Source of the DNA: Robiginitalea sp. SC105
Lineage (GTDB): Bacteria; Bacteroidota; Bacteroidia; Flavobacteriales; Flavobacteriaceae
DNA: 64,000 nucleotides
Reading direction: 5' to 3'
Assembly (NCBI RefSeq): GCF_014243345.1
Contig: NZ_JACLZF010000001.1
Span: forward strand, 124,001 to 188,000
In this document: piece after piece, positions 1 through 8,585 of the stretch
Position numbering within the stretch: position 1 is the stretch's first letter
Layout: every line of letters begins with the position of its first letter
Program-made: the position numbers and the translations under genes
Notes under the pieces: generated by a model
What the model was told of the DNA's origin: nothing
Seen by the model: the letters and a program-made list of their open reading frames with translations, nothing else
Databases searched by the model: none

Positions 1-27
1 AACTGGTACTGCCGTAAGTAACCCCAC

Positions 28-61
28 AAAAAAAATCCCGCAGCTGCCAGGCAGTGCGGGA
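28..61 (-). terminator. Intrinsic terminator after the ppiD-like gene
   Basis: Read on the minus strand, a GC-rich stem (TCCCGCA pairing with TGCGGGA, extended by CTGCC/GGCAG) is followed by a run of eight T. It lies about 25 bp after the stop codon of the foldase gene and closes the minus-strand operon. Confidence 0.8.
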
Positions 62-84
62 CCTTTTGATTTTCTGCTACCGCA

Positions 85-2205
85 TCAATAATAGATGGCG
101 CGGTTATCCTCGATTTCCGCCTTTTCGCGAAGGGCCTGGTAAACCTCCCCGCTGACCCTCGGGCCCAGGCTGCTGCGCAGCGTCTTGGCGTAGGGCGCAT
201 AATTGTCCAGGGCTGGCGCCTCGGTTTTGGAGGTCACTTCGAGTTTGAACACCCCGGTCTCGCCTTCGATCAGGTCGGAGGTGCTTCCCTGGTCCATAAC
301 CGCGGCAGTACCAACTACCAGGGGTTCCCGGCCAGCACCCGGGATGGTCGGCGATTTGATGTTCAGGGCCGTAGCCGTGGAGACGGCCACCCCGTTGGAG
401 GAGGCGATCTCGTCAATGGATTTACCCTGGTTGGCCGCGGTGATGATTTCGGCTTTACGCTTCCGGCGCAATTCCGGCAGCACACGTACGGAAGCGTCTT
501 CGACAGCCATGGTCCCGGCCCTGTAAGTACCGGTAAGCTGTGCGATGGCGTAGCCGTTGGCGAGGTCAAACCGGCGGATGTCCCCGATTTCGGTATCCCC
601 GTTGAAGGCCCACTGCACGATACGCCGCTGGGCCCCGAGTCCCGGGAGGTTTTCATCCATTGCCCCTATTTTATTTACCGGGCGTACGGTATATCCCTTT
701 TCCTCGGCGATGGTGCGGAAAGTCTCCGGGCTTTCGGTGACCGCCATTTCCAGGCTGGTTGCCTCGGTAAACAGGGTGTTGACCGTTTCATCGGAGGGTT
801 CGATGGTGCGGGACAGGGTCGCCAGGCGCACCACGTCCCGTTTGTCGTCGACTTTCACGACATGGAAGCCGAATTCGGTTTCGACCAGCCCGATGGTACC
901 CACCGGGTTCTCAAAGGCAAAATCGTTGAAGGCCTCGGTCATCACCCCTTCCTGGAAGTAGCCCAGGTCCCCGCCGTTGGGCGCGGAGGGTCCGTCCGAA
1001 TTTTCCCTGGCCAGCTGGGCAAACTGCGCATCCGCCTTGCGGGCTTCGGCAAGCAGTTCTTCCGCCTTTTCCCGGGCCTCTTCCTGAGTCCTTGTAATGG
1101 ATGGGTTGGCGCGCTCGGCCCCCTGGTAGGTGATCAGTATGTGGCTCGTTTTCACCGAACCGTTGGGTTTGCGGTCCATCATCCGGCTTACCTTGAAGTT
1201 GTTGCCGTCGCGGTAGGGCCCGAAAACCTCCCCGACCTCAAGGGCCATCAGGGTATCTGCCCATTGGGCGGGCAACTCGGCTTTCGCCTTGTAGAGGGTA
1301 TCGTATTTGGTATCGGAATTCCGGTCCAGGAAGGCCATCATGTCATTGGTGTTCCGGAAGCCCGGGGTAACCACCGTGGAATCCAGTTCCTGCCGGTATT
1401 CCATTTCGTCTTCGAGCAGGGCTTTGAGGGATGCCTCGATTGCCGCCTCATCGGCAGCAGAAGCCTTTTCCTCAAAGTATACATAGCGGATGTCGCGGGC
1501 CGCCTCCTGCTTGAACTCCTTGGGGTGTTCCTTGATGTAGGCGGCGATTTCCTCCTTGGAAATCGATACGGTGCTGTCCGGGACCGAGGTATAGGGTACC
1601 CGGACGTACCGGATATCCACCTTGTCGTTGGCCAGGCGGTAGTCCATCTCGCCTTCATTCAGCGTGGCGCCCACCCCGGCGCGGACCAGGTCAAAATAGG
1701 TCTGTTCCTTGGCGGCCTGTATCAGTGCCGCTTCGCTTTGCAGCCACAACTGGTATTGCTGGGGCTGGTTGACGCGCAGCTCGGCGATAAAATTCCGGAA
1801 GGCATCCTCGTCGAAATTTCCATTGGCATCCTGGAATTGCGGGTTCTGGGTGAAGTTCGGGTTATTGCGGATCAGGTCCATGATCTGGTCCTGCTGGATT
1901 TCGATACCTAGTTTCTCGAATTCCTGGCTGAGGATGGTGGTCCGCACCGTCTGGTCCCAGATGGAGTTCACGATCTGGGTGGAGGTCGCCTGGGGCCCGA
2001 AACTGCCTTCGGCCGCTTCCATCCTGGCCCGGAAGTCATCGATGGAAATCGGTTCCCCGTTGATCTCGCCAACGGCCGAACCCACTTTGTCGGATCCGAA
2101 TCCGCCCCTTGTCAGGACATCCGAAACCACAAAGGCAAAAAGCGCCATCCCGATGATCAGGATAAGGACGGTGGTCCGCTTACGTATCTTCTCTAAAATC
2201 GCCAT
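85..2205 (-). CDS. PpiD/SurA-type membrane-anchored peptidyl-prolyl isomerase
   Basis: Periplasmic folding factor of 706 residues. Residues 11-31 form one N-terminal transmembrane anchor after a short basic cytoplasmic stretch. A SurA_N-like chaperone region follows (about 40-340). A parvulin (PPIC) domain lies near residues 348-455, recognisable by TSHILI, the NGGDLGYF loop and FGFHVVKV. The C-terminal 250 residues are a second chaperone-like region. This order, chaperone arms around an inserted parvulin domain behind a single anchor, is that of PpiD, and the length is close to the Bacteroidota version (about 700). It is the last gene of the minus-strand envelope operon, 84 bp after the CNNM/CBS gene, and is followed by a terminator. 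Whether the parvulin domain is catalytically active cannot be judged from sequence alone. Confidence 0.88.
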   Translation of the reverse strand: MAILEKIRKRTTVLILIIGMALFAFVVSDVLTRGGFGSDKVGSAVGEINGEPISIDDFRARMEAAEGSFGPQATSTQIVNSIWDQTVRTTILSQEFEKLGIEIQQDQIMDLIRNNPNFTQNPQFQDANGNFDEDAFRNFIAELRVNQPQQYQLWLQSEAALIQAAKEQTYFDLVRAGVGATLNEGEMDYRLANDKVDIRYVRVPYTSVPDSTVSISKEEIAAYIKEHPKEFKQEAARDIRYVYFEEKASAADEAAIEASLKALLEDEMEYRQELDSTVVTPGFRNTNDMMAFLDRNSDTKYDTLYKAKAELPAQWADTLMALEVGEVFGPYRDGNNFKVSRMMDRKPNGSVKTSHILITYQGAERANPSITRTQEEAREKAEELLAEARKADAQFAQLARENSDGPSAPNGGDLGYFQEGVMTEAFNDFAFENPVGTIGLVETEFGFHVVKVDDKRDVVRLATLSRTIEPSDETVNTLFTEATSLEMAVTESPETFRTIAEEKGYTVRPVNKIGAMDENLPGLGAQRRIVQWAFNGDTEIGDIRRFDLANGYAIAQLTGTYRAGTMAVEDASVRVLPELRRKRKAEIITAANQGKSIDEIASSNGVAVSTATALNIKSPTIPGAGREPLVVGTAAVMDQGSTSDLIEGETGVFKLEVTSKTEAPALDNYAPYAKTLRSSLGPRVSGEVYQALREKAEIEDNRAIYY

Positions 2206-2289
2206 GCTAAGGATTGTTTAAATCAGTGGGCGAAATTACCATTTTCCAACCAATAATAAAAGGGAAAATAACCGGCTTCGGGAAAGGCC

Positions 2290-3570
2290 TTATCCACCCT
2301 CCTGTACCTCCAGGGTCACCAGGTCGATCTTGTTGTTGGAGACCTCCAGGATACGGAACAAAAAGCGGCCCAGGCGGATCTCGGTATCCTTCTTGGGGAT
2401 CTCCCCGGTTTCGTTGAGGATCATCCCGCCCAGGGTGCCGTATTCGTCGCTTTCGGGCAGTTCCAGCCGGTATTGCTCGTTCAGGTATCCCACCTCCAGG
2501 CGGGCCGAAAACTTATAGGTATCCTCCCCGGTCTTCTCCTCGAACAGGTCCGTGGAATCGTGTTCATCCTCGATTTCACCGAACAGCTCCTCAATGATAT
2601 CCTCCACGGTGAGGATGCCAGAGGTGCCCCCGTATTCGTCCAGCACCACCGCGATACTCTTGCGCTTCTTGGTCAGGATGTTCAGGATGTTCTGGATGAG
2701 CATGGTTTCCGGGACGAATTCCACCGGGAGCAGGATGCTCTTGATGGTCTTGGGTTTTTTGAAGAGTTCGTAGGAATGGATATACCCGATGATGTTGTCG
2801 ATGGTATCCTTGAATACAAGTATCTTGGAATAGCCGGTCTCCGTGAAGAGCCTGGTGAGGTTGCGGGGGGTTTCATGCAGTTCCACCGCCGTGATCTCGG
2901 TGCGGGGCACCATCACCTCCCGGGCCTTTACCTCTGAGAATTCAAGGGCATTCTGGAAGATCTGGATTTCCGAATCCACCTCATCCTCCTCCTCCACGGT
3001 TTCCATTTGTTCGGTGATATAGTCTCCAAGTTCGAGCTTGGTAAAGGAGAGTTGCACCTCGTCCCCGTCCGAGCGGAAAAGCGTCTTGAGGATAACGTCC
3101 GAGATAAACATCACCCCTTCCGACAGGAGCCAGAAAAGGATATAGAAAAAATAGGCGGGAAGTGCCAGGAGCTTTAGCAGGGAATTGGAGTAGATCTGGA
3201 AGAGCACCTTGGGCAGGAACTCGGCGGTAAAGAGAATGATCAGGGTGGAGATCACCGTTTGGGTCACCAGGGAAAAATCGGTCAGCAGGGCCTGCAGAAA
3301 AGGGTTCTCAAGGGGCAATAGACGCCCGAACCACCCCATGAGCAGGTCCCCCATATAATAGGCATACACCACCAGGGCAATGTTGTTGCCTATGAGCATG
3401 GTGGTGATAAACTTGGAGGGTTTGGCCGTCAGGCGGGAGAGGACACCCGCAAGCAGCCCCTGTTGCTTCTTCTCGATTTCGATGTGGATCCGGTTGGCCG
3501 ACACGAAGGCGATCTCCATCCCTGAAAAAAAGGCCGAACAAACCAGCGAAATAACAATGATGGCTACCAT
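2290..3570 (-). CDS. CNNM/CBS-domain membrane protein (hemolysin family, CorC/GldE-like)
   Basis: Integral membrane protein of 426 residues. Order: DUF21/CNNM transmembrane domain (about 1-170, starting with a hydrophobic segment and the motif FSGMEIAFVSAN), two CBS motifs (about 210-335, with AREVMVPR and VVLDEYGGTSGILT), and a CorC_HlyC transporter-associated domain (about 345-425). Proteins of this family are linked to magnesium or cobalt efflux, and one paralogue, GldE, to gliding in flavobacteria. The 'hemolysin' label is historical and does not imply a toxin. Here the gene sits 15 bp after a small membrane protein in an envelope operon and not beside gldD, so general ion homeostasis is the safer reading. 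Confidence 0.85.
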   Translation of the reverse strand: MVAIIVISLVCSAFFSGMEIAFVSANRIHIEIEKKQQGLLAGVLSRLTAKPSKFITTMLIGNNIALVVYAYYMGDLLMGWFGRLLPLENPFLQALLTDFSLVTQTVISTLIILFTAEFLPKVLFQIYSNSLLKLLALPAYFFYILFWLLSEGVMFISDVILKTLFRSDGDEVQLSFTKLELGDYITEQMETVEEEDEVDSEIQIFQNALEFSEVKAREVMVPRTEITAVELHETPRNLTRLFTETGYSKILVFKDTIDNIIGYIHSYELFKKPKTIKSILLPVEFVPETMLIQNILNILTKKRKSIAVVLDEYGGTSGILTVEDIIEELFGEIEDEHDSTDLFEEKTGEDTYKFSARLEVGYLNEQYRLELPESDEYGTLGGMILNETGEIPKKDTEIRLGRFLFRILEVSNNKIDLVTLEVQEGG

Positions 3571-3585
3571 ACCTGCCCGGGTCCT

Positions 3586-3789
3586 TTAGGAGTTTTCCTC
3601 TTCCCGTCGCTTCTCAAAGCGCTTGCGGTACCGGCGCCTGAAGAAAAACATCCCCAGGGAAACCGCGGCGAAGAAAATAAAGAGGTAGCTCCGCTGCCTG
3701 TCCACGTTCCAGAATTGCGTCAACTCATATATGGAGATGATCGCAATGACCAGGTAGATGTATTCGGTGTATTTGAGGATTTTAATCAT
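3586..3789 (-). CDS. Small two-helix membrane protein, unknown function
   Basis: Protein of 67 residues with two predicted membrane helices (about 8-24 and 34-51) and a very basic tail (RRRYRKRFEKRREEE). I do not recognise a family. Its start overlaps the end of lptC by 4 bp (ATGA arrangement) and the CNNM/CBS gene follows after 15 bp, so it is almost certainly translated from the same operon mRNA. The overlap and clean membrane topology argue that it is real despite its size. Confidence 0.7.
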   Translation of the reverse strand: MIKILKYTEYIYLVIAIISIYELTQFWNVDRQRSYLFIFFAAVSLGMFFFRRRYRKRFEKRREEENS

Positions 3790-4397
3790 GATGGGTCTTC
3801 TTCTTCCTCCGGGACCTCCATTTGGCCGCCGGTCTGGTGTGCATTAAAATAAGTAAAATCCCGGTTAAAGTCCATCCCCGTTCCATTCAGCAGGGTGCCT
3901 TCCTCCGGGTTGGTAAGCGTAAACCGGCCTTCCGTGAAAATCCAGTCGTTATTCCGGTCCCAGAAGAGCTGGTCCGCGACCAGCCGCTTCCCGTCGTGGG
4001 TTTCCAGCACCACATGCCCCTGAAGGTCATAGATGTTCGTCTGGGCGTAAATGATGGCATAATCGGCCTCGATGGTGCTCAAACGCCCCTGGTCGTCGAA
4101 ATACTCCACCCGCAACCCGTCGGGGAAGGTCCGGTACTGGAACTCCAGGTTGGTAAAATCCTCGCTCAGGGGGCTCCGAAGCACCGCGATGACGCGGGTA
4201 TCGCTGGAATCCTCGCTGGAGAGGTCCTGGCGGGTCTCCGTATAGGTAAGGGAAAAATCCCGGGAGACCCCCTGAGGATAGATCGGGTCCGCCGCTTCGT
4301 TCCCGACCCGCTTATAGCGGTCTTCACAGGCTAAAATGCACATTGCCACGGCAAAAGCCATGGCAATGAGCGCTAAACCGGGTATGTTCGGTTTCAT
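3786..4397 (-). CDS. lptC: LPS export periplasmic protein LptC, lipoprotein form
   Basis: Protein of 203 residues in the LptC/LptA fold family, the periplasmic bridge that carries lipopolysaccharide from the LptBFG transporter to the outer membrane. The N-terminus has a hydrophobic segment ending in ILAC, so Cys24 is a likely lipidation site. This is a common arrangement in Bacteroidota, whereas E. coli LptC keeps a transmembrane anchor. The rest is beta-rich with the LptC-like phrase IEADYAIIYAQTNIYDLQGHVVLET (in two overlapping strands), describing a jellyroll segment. It lies between a TPR protein and a small membrane protein in the envelope operon, which fits a role in cell-surface assembly. 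Confidence 0.82.
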   Translation of the reverse strand: MKPNIPGLALIAMAFAVAMCILACEDRYKRVGNEAADPIYPQGVSRDFSLTYTETRQDLSSEDSSDTRVIAVLRSPLSEDFTNLEFQYRTFPDGLRVEYFDDQGRLSTIEADYAIIYAQTNIYDLQGHVVLETHDGKRLVADQLFWDRNNDWIFTEGRFTLTNPEEGTLLNGTGMDFNRDFTYFNAHQTGGQMEVPEEEEDPS

Positions 4398-4403
4398 AGG
4401 TTC

Positions 4404-5774
4404 TTAGAGGTTCGGCACCGTCACGCTGCCGCCCACCCAGCAGGAGAAAGACACGGTCTTTCCGGCCATCCCGGATTGGAATATATCCGTTTTGGATGGG
4501 GCCTTCGCTGCGTAGCTGGCTGCAGCCTGGTTGGCCGTAGCGCTCACAGCAGGATCTACCCGGGCCGCCTGGCGAGCCAGGTCCGCAGCCTTCCAGTAGA
4601 TGGCGCGCTTCTCAAAAGTGGTGCTGCCGCAGTCATTGGCGCTGGAGGCATACAGATTGGCGATGAGCAGGTAGGCCTTGCCGTTGGAGGCAAAGGCATT
4701 GATTGCCTTCTGCGCGTAGCTCCTGGCCTGGGACTTGCTGAATTTCCGGGCAATGGTAGCCGATTTGTAGAGGATATCCGACTTCTTGCGGGCATCCGTT
4801 TCCAGGCTGGCTGCCTTGTCGAAGTCTGCTATCGCCCCCTGGTTATCGCCGTCCTTGGCCTTTAGGGTACCTCCATAGAGATAGGCGCTTGCCGAGGGTT
4901 CCAGGGCGAGTTGGGCTTCGAAAAGCTTGCGGAAAAGCGGGTCGTCCGTACATTCCTTGGAGAACATGCGGCCCACGGCGCGTTTTACCCAGGTAATGTC
5001 CCCTTTCTTCTCTGCAAAATTCTTTTCGTACAGCGGGATCAGGTTGGCGCAATCCGCCAGGCTACCCAGTTTGGAGTCGATGCTGCCGGAGATTTTCCCG
5101 TAGTTCTCGGAGTAGCTGTTGTAGGCCCGCAGCTGCTGCTTCTCCTTGGAAGTCAGCGTTCCGAGGGAATCTTTGGGCAGGAGCTTGTTGATCTGCACCA
5201 GGTACTTTTCGTTTTCCTCCTCAATCTTTTCGGTGACGTTGTCGTACACGTCGAATACTTCCTGCAGGTCCTTTTTACCGGCATTGTGCAGGTCTACCAG
5301 GGAAGAGAAATACAGGTAGAGGGCCTTCGGGTTGTCAAAATTTGCCCGGTCCTTCTCAAAGGCCTGGGAAAGCATGCTGTAGAGCTGTTCATCCGTCGCC
5401 TTTTTATAGTCGTAAAGGCGGGAGGCCTTGTCGCTGGCTACCTGGGCTGCCGAGTAATTGCTGGGGAAATACTCCATGCTCTTGTCATACAGCGTCATCA
5501 GGTCCTTGATATACGCTTCTTTTTCGGCCCCGGAAGCATTCTCTATTTTATAGTCCAGGATGCGTTCCCCGTAGGAGAAATTAGCCTTGTTGATCCCCGG
5601 GCAATTTTCATATACCATTTTCCAGGGGGTGTAAGCTGCCTCATAATTCTTTACCTTGACATGCTCGGCATAAATGGAGAGATTGGTCATACATTCGGGA
5701 TTCTGGGCTTGTCCGAAAACCATTGAGAAAGCCCCGAAAACCGCAATGATCATCAAGTAAAAATCCTTTTTCAT
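4404..5774 (-). CDS. Secreted TPR-repeat protein, unknown function
   Basis: About 456 residues if translation starts at ATG 5774, which puts a standard signal peptide (MKKDFYLMIIAVFGAFSMVFG) first; an ATG four codons upstream (5786) is also possible. After cleavage the protein is helical with tetratricopeptide-like repeats, clearest at about 60-150 and 285-420 (YLYGGTLKAKDGDNQGAIADF). It ends in a short beta-like tail with two cysteines near the C-terminus. It is 6 bp from lptC and 33 bp after the outer-membrane protein gene, so a periplasmic scaffold for outer-membrane assembly is plausible but unproven. I do not recognise a named family beyond TPR. Confidence 0.75.
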   Translation of the reverse strand: MKKDFYLMIIAVFGAFSMVFGQAQNPECMTNLSIYAEHVKVKNYEAAYTPWKMVYENCPGINKANFSYGERILDYKIENASGAEKEAYIKDLMTLYDKSMEYFPSNYSAAQVASDKASRLYDYKKATDEQLYSMLSQAFEKDRANFDNPKALYLYFSSLVDLHNAGKKDLQEVFDVYDNVTEKIEEENEKYLVQINKLLPKDSLGTLTSKEKQQLRAYNSYSENYGKISGSIDSKLGSLADCANLIPLYEKNFAEKKGDITWVKRAVGRMFSKECTDDPLFRKLFEAQLALEPSASAYLYGGTLKAKDGDNQGAIADFDKAASLETDARKKSDILYKSATIARKFSKSQARSYAQKAINAFASNGKAYLLIANLYASSANDCGSTTFEKRAIYWKAADLARQAARVDPAVSATANQAAASYAAKAPSKTDIFQSGMAGKTVSFSCWVGGSVTVPNL

Positions 5775-5819
5775 CTTATTTGTCATTTATTAGAGGGGTG
5801 GTAAAATACTAATTTTTTA

Positions 5820-7094
5820 TCAATTAATTCGCCTCTTCTGGAACCATCTGTTGGTAAAGGAAAGGCCCAAACTCACTTTGAAGTAGCTTTCCCTCACTAA
5901 GCCATTCATCGTGGTGCCCCTCCTTCCGAGTTCGAATCCGAGGTTCAGGTTTGAAAATTCATTTTCCATTCCCAGCGGTACTCCTAGTCCAAATGTTATG
6001 CCAAAGTTTTCAAGCGGCTTGTTATTTATGACATAACCCGTGTTATCCAGACGCAGGCCGGCCCGGTAGGTAACCCGGCTGAAGTAGGAATCGATTGAGG
6101 TGTAATCGGGGATGTAGAACCCGCCCAGAGCCATGCTGCTCCCGTTTTCATACACCACGTTGTCCCCTTCCAGGAAGTCATTCTGGAAATCGCTGAATTG
6201 CTGCAGACTGTACTCCCCGCCCACAAACCAGTGCTTATCCTCCCCGTAACCCAGGCCGAGGGAATACGTGGTAGGTACCTTGATTTCGGTAAAGCGCAGG
6301 AAATCCCGGTCCAGGTTTACATCGATCCCTTCGATTTCCACCCCGGTTAGCGGTACAAAAGAGGCGATGCGCCGGTTGTTGGAGGAAACCAGGTTGGTCT
6401 GGGTGTTGATGCGGAGGGAAGTAAACAGCGTATGCTTGCTGCTCACCATGGGTTCGTAGGTGAGGGCATAGTTAAAGTCGAACCCGCTGATGTCCGACGT
6501 CCGCCGGTCCAGTGTACCGTAGGCAATCCCCTCATTTACCTGTACCCTTGAGGTCTCTACCCGGCCAAAATGGAAATTCATGGTGGCCCCGACATACAGC
6601 CTGGGAAGGATCTGGAACCCGGCGGATACAAAAGCCTGGTTGACCCCGCCTTCGCCCCTGTACTGGTTGGCGATGGAATTCCCCTCGGCATTGGTACGAA
6701 GGTCCTCCAGTTCATAGCCAACGGAACTGTAAGGCTTGATACCGAGGGCCAGACCCGCCTTCTGGGCGATCAGCGGAAACGCCAGACCGAGGTACTCAAA
6801 ATTGGAGACAGATGGGCGCTGTTGCTGGTTGTAGGTCTCCAGCCGGATTTCTGTATGGGTAAACCCCGCGGCGTAGGCGGTGAGGCCCAGCTTCCCAAGG
6901 GATGCCGGGTTGTTGAGCTGCAGGTGGATACTGTCCGTATACACGCCCAGCCCCCCCATCATCTGGGTTTCGATGCTGTTAACAGACCGGAAATCGCCGA
7001 TGCCCAGAGAAGAATAAGGAGAAAGCGTGCCGTTTTGAGCGGACACTGAATACATCGCAATACTCACTATTGCGAGAACCAATCGTTTTACCAT
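5820..7094 (-). CDS. Outer-membrane beta-barrel protein, unknown function
   Basis: Protein of 424 residues with a cleavable signal peptide (MVKRLVLAIVSIAMYSVSAQ) followed by the phrase NGTLSPYSSLGIGD, common at the start of Bacteroidota outer-membrane proteins of the FadL/PorV-like type. The body alternates hydrophobic and polar residues in strand-length blocks and ends with a strand reading FKVSLGLSFTNRWF, near the terminal residue, as expected for Bam-inserted barrels. The gene begins one base after the coaX stop codon, so it is translationally coupled to it. The substrate or partner cannot be inferred from sequence. Confidence 0.75.
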   Translation of the reverse strand: MVKRLVLAIVSIAMYSVSAQNGTLSPYSSLGIGDFRSVNSIETQMMGGLGVYTDSIHLQLNNPASLGKLGLTAYAAGFTHTEIRLETYNQQQRPSVSNFEYLGLAFPLIAQKAGLALGIKPYSSVGYELEDLRTNAEGNSIANQYRGEGGVNQAFVSAGFQILPRLYVGATMNFHFGRVETSRVQVNEGIAYGTLDRRTSDISGFDFNYALTYEPMVSSKHTLFTSLRINTQTNLVSSNNRRIASFVPLTGVEIEGIDVNLDRDFLRFTEIKVPTTYSLGLGYGEDKHWFVGGEYSLQQFSDFQNDFLEGDNVVYENGSSMALGGFYIPDYTSIDSYFSRVTYRAGLRLDNTGYVINNKPLENFGITFGLGVPLGMENEFSNLNLGFELGRRGTTMNGLVRESYFKVSLGLSFTNRWFQKRRIN

Positions 7095-7823
7095 CTAACT
7101 TTTGTTGTATTCCAGCAGCTGGTTTAAGCCCTCCAGGAGAAAATTAGGAAGGGCAAATATGGTATTTTTTAACCGGTTAGACAAAAATTGGGCATCACCC
7201 CCTGTTAAAATAACTGTTAAATCTGAATATCTGGATTTATATTGATCGATCGCCCCGTCCAGCTCAAAAAGGAGGCCGTTGACCACCCCGCTGTGCATGC
7301 TGCTCCGGGTGGCGTTCCCGATAAGGTCCAGGGGCTCTTCCGGCTCCAGCATGGGAAGGCGCGCCGTAAACTCATTGAGGGCCCGGTAACGCATACGGAG
7401 ACCTGGCGATATCGCCCCCCCGAGGTATTCCCCGTAGTCGTTTACAAAATCAAAGGTAATGCAGCTCCCCGCGTCGATCACAAGGCAATTCTCCTTGTGG
7501 TATCTGTAAAATGCCGCAGTGGCGAGTGCCATGCGGTCGGCCCCCAGGGTCTGGGTGGTGGCATAGGAGTTCCGGTACGGCAACCGCGTCTGCCCGGAAA
7601 CCACATGCACCCTGCAAAAAACCGTGAGCGCATCCCGGTAGCACTTTTCCAGGCGACCCACCGAGGCCAGGATCGCATTGTCGATGGCCGGGTACCGGCT
7701 GAAAACCGATTTCACATGCCCTGTAAAATCCTCCTCGGCCGTGGATTCCACGTGCAACAGGCGACCCTCGCTGAAGACCCCCAGCTTGATTTGCGTATTC
7801 CCTGCGTCGATGACCAGATTCAT
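7095..7823 (-). CDS. coaX: Type III pantothenate kinase
   Basis: Catalyses the first step of coenzyme A synthesis, pantothenate to 4'-phosphopantothenate, in the cytoplasm. The 242-residue protein has the ASKHA-fold signatures of CoaX: DAGNTQIK at 6-13 (phosphate loop, catalytic Asp), GADR at 94-97 (pantothenate binding), VIDAGSCITFDFV at 115-127, and GGAISPG at 135-141. Length matches the family. It is the first gene of the minus-strand operon that otherwise encodes envelope proteins, with no spacer before the outer-membrane protein. I could not find a clear minus-strand promoter in the short gap to the tRNA promoter. Confidence 0.92.
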   Translation of the reverse strand: MNLVIDAGNTQIKLGVFSEGRLLHVESTAEEDFTGHVKSVFSRYPAIDNAILASVGRLEKCYRDALTVFCRVHVVSGQTRLPYRNSYATTQTLGADRMALATAAFYRYHKENCLVIDAGSCITFDFVNDYGEYLGGAISPGLRMRYRALNEFTARLPMLEPEEPLDLIGNATRSSMHSGVVNGLLFELDGAIDQYKSRYSDLTVILTGGDAQFLSNRLKNTIFALPNFLLEGLNQLLEYNKS

Positions 7824-7875
7824 ACTTCAAAGATCGGAAATTGAAAAAAAACACCCTCCTTTTTTTCCGAATTTG

Positions 7876-7906
7876 TTGGTTATTCCCGGATTTGAAATTA
7901 TATTTG
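7876..7906 (+). promoter_or_regulatory. Promoter of tRNA-Phe (Bacteroidota type)
   Basis: TTG at 7876-7878, a 20-base spacer and TATATTTG at 7899-7906 match the Bacteroidota consensus (TTG/TTTG - 19-21 bases - TAnnTTTG). An A-tract and a T-tract (7844-7866) sit just upstream and may act as an UP-like element. Predicted transcription start is near 7912, about 48 bases before the tRNA. Confidence 0.75.
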
Positions 7907-7959
7907 CCCCCGCCTTTACAGGGTCCTCCGCGACCCCGTCCGAGGCAAGCTGAAATCCC

Positions 7960-8032
<73 letters not shown>

Positions 8033-8045
8033 CTTAAAGCGCAAA

Positions 8046-8075
8046 AACCCGCTCCGAATGGAGCGGGTTTTTTGT
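8046..8075 (+). terminator. Terminator after tRNA-Phe
   Basis: Stem ACCCGCTCC / GGAGCGGGT with a 4-base loop (GAAT), preceded by five A and followed by six T, directly downstream of the tRNA. The flanking A and T runs make it potentially bidirectional. Confidence 0.9.
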
Positions 8076-8129
8076 TTCCGGGACGCGTCGAAAGCTTGCT
8101 TTCGCAAGCGGACAGGGAACAAAAAACAC

Positions 8130-8156
8130 CCGCTGGCTCGCCAGCGGAGGGTTTTT
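8130..8156 (+). terminator. Second terminator-like hairpin before the repeat array
   Basis: Perfect 7-bp stem CCGCTGG-CTCG-CCAGCGG followed by AGGG and five T, and preceded by six A. A smaller hairpin GCTTGC-TTTC-GCAAGC lies just upstream (about 8094-8109). It may be a backup terminator for the tRNA, or the edge of the repeat element. Confidence 0.55.
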
Positions 8157-8164
8157 GCATTTTC

Positions 8165-8507
8165 AGGCGGGGGACCAAAGGAACAACGAGCGCAGCGAAG
8201 TTAGTCCTGGCACCCAGTAAAACTGGTGGACCAAGGGAACACCGACTGAAAGGAGGTATCTCCTGGCACCCGGTGAGGCGGGGGACCAAAGGAACAACGA
8301 GCGCAGCGAAGTTAGTCCTGGCACCCAGTAAAACTGGTGGACCAAGGGAACACCGACTGAAAGGAGGTATCTCCTGGCACCCGGTGAGGCGGGGGACCAA
8401 AGGAACAACGAGCGCAGCGAAGTTAGTCCTGGCACCCAGTAAAACTGGGGGACCATGGGAACACCGACTGAAAGGAGGTATCTCCTGGCACCCGGTGAGG
8501 CGGGGGA
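8165..8507. repeat. Tandem array of three 111-bp repeats
   Basis: Three head-to-tail copies start at 8165, 8276 and 8387, with a 10-base partial fourth from 8498. Copies 1 and 2 are identical by eye; copy 3 differs at two positions, near 8449 and 8456. Each unit is itself two related halves of about 55 bp, each with GGACCAAnGGAAC near its start and CCTGGCACCC near its end. Inside each unit are small hairpins (CCAGT-AAA-ACTGG; GGAG-GTAT-CTCC). There are no spacers, so this is not a CRISPR array. Because 111 is a multiple of three, long open frames cross it on both strands, but none looks like a real protein. The 550 bases from the tRNA to 8585 hold nothing else that I can support. Confidence 0.93.
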
Positions 8508-8585
8508 TAAGCCAAGGGTGAGTTGGCCGTGTGGCGCACGAATAGAATCAAGTAATCTATTATTTCTTAAAGCTTACCTGCAAAA

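Noticed and set aside
862-1911. Long antisense frame over the foldase gene
   Set aside because: High-GC genes leave open antisense frames. This one lacks any motif, while the minus-strand frame has clear PpiD domains.
2290-3570. A haemolytic toxin
   Set aside because: The family name is historical; the domains are CNNM, CBS and CorC_HlyC, linked to ion transport.
8165-8507. The repeat array as a CRISPR
   Set aside because: Copies are 111 bp, directly adjacent with no unique spacers, and no cas genes are nearby.
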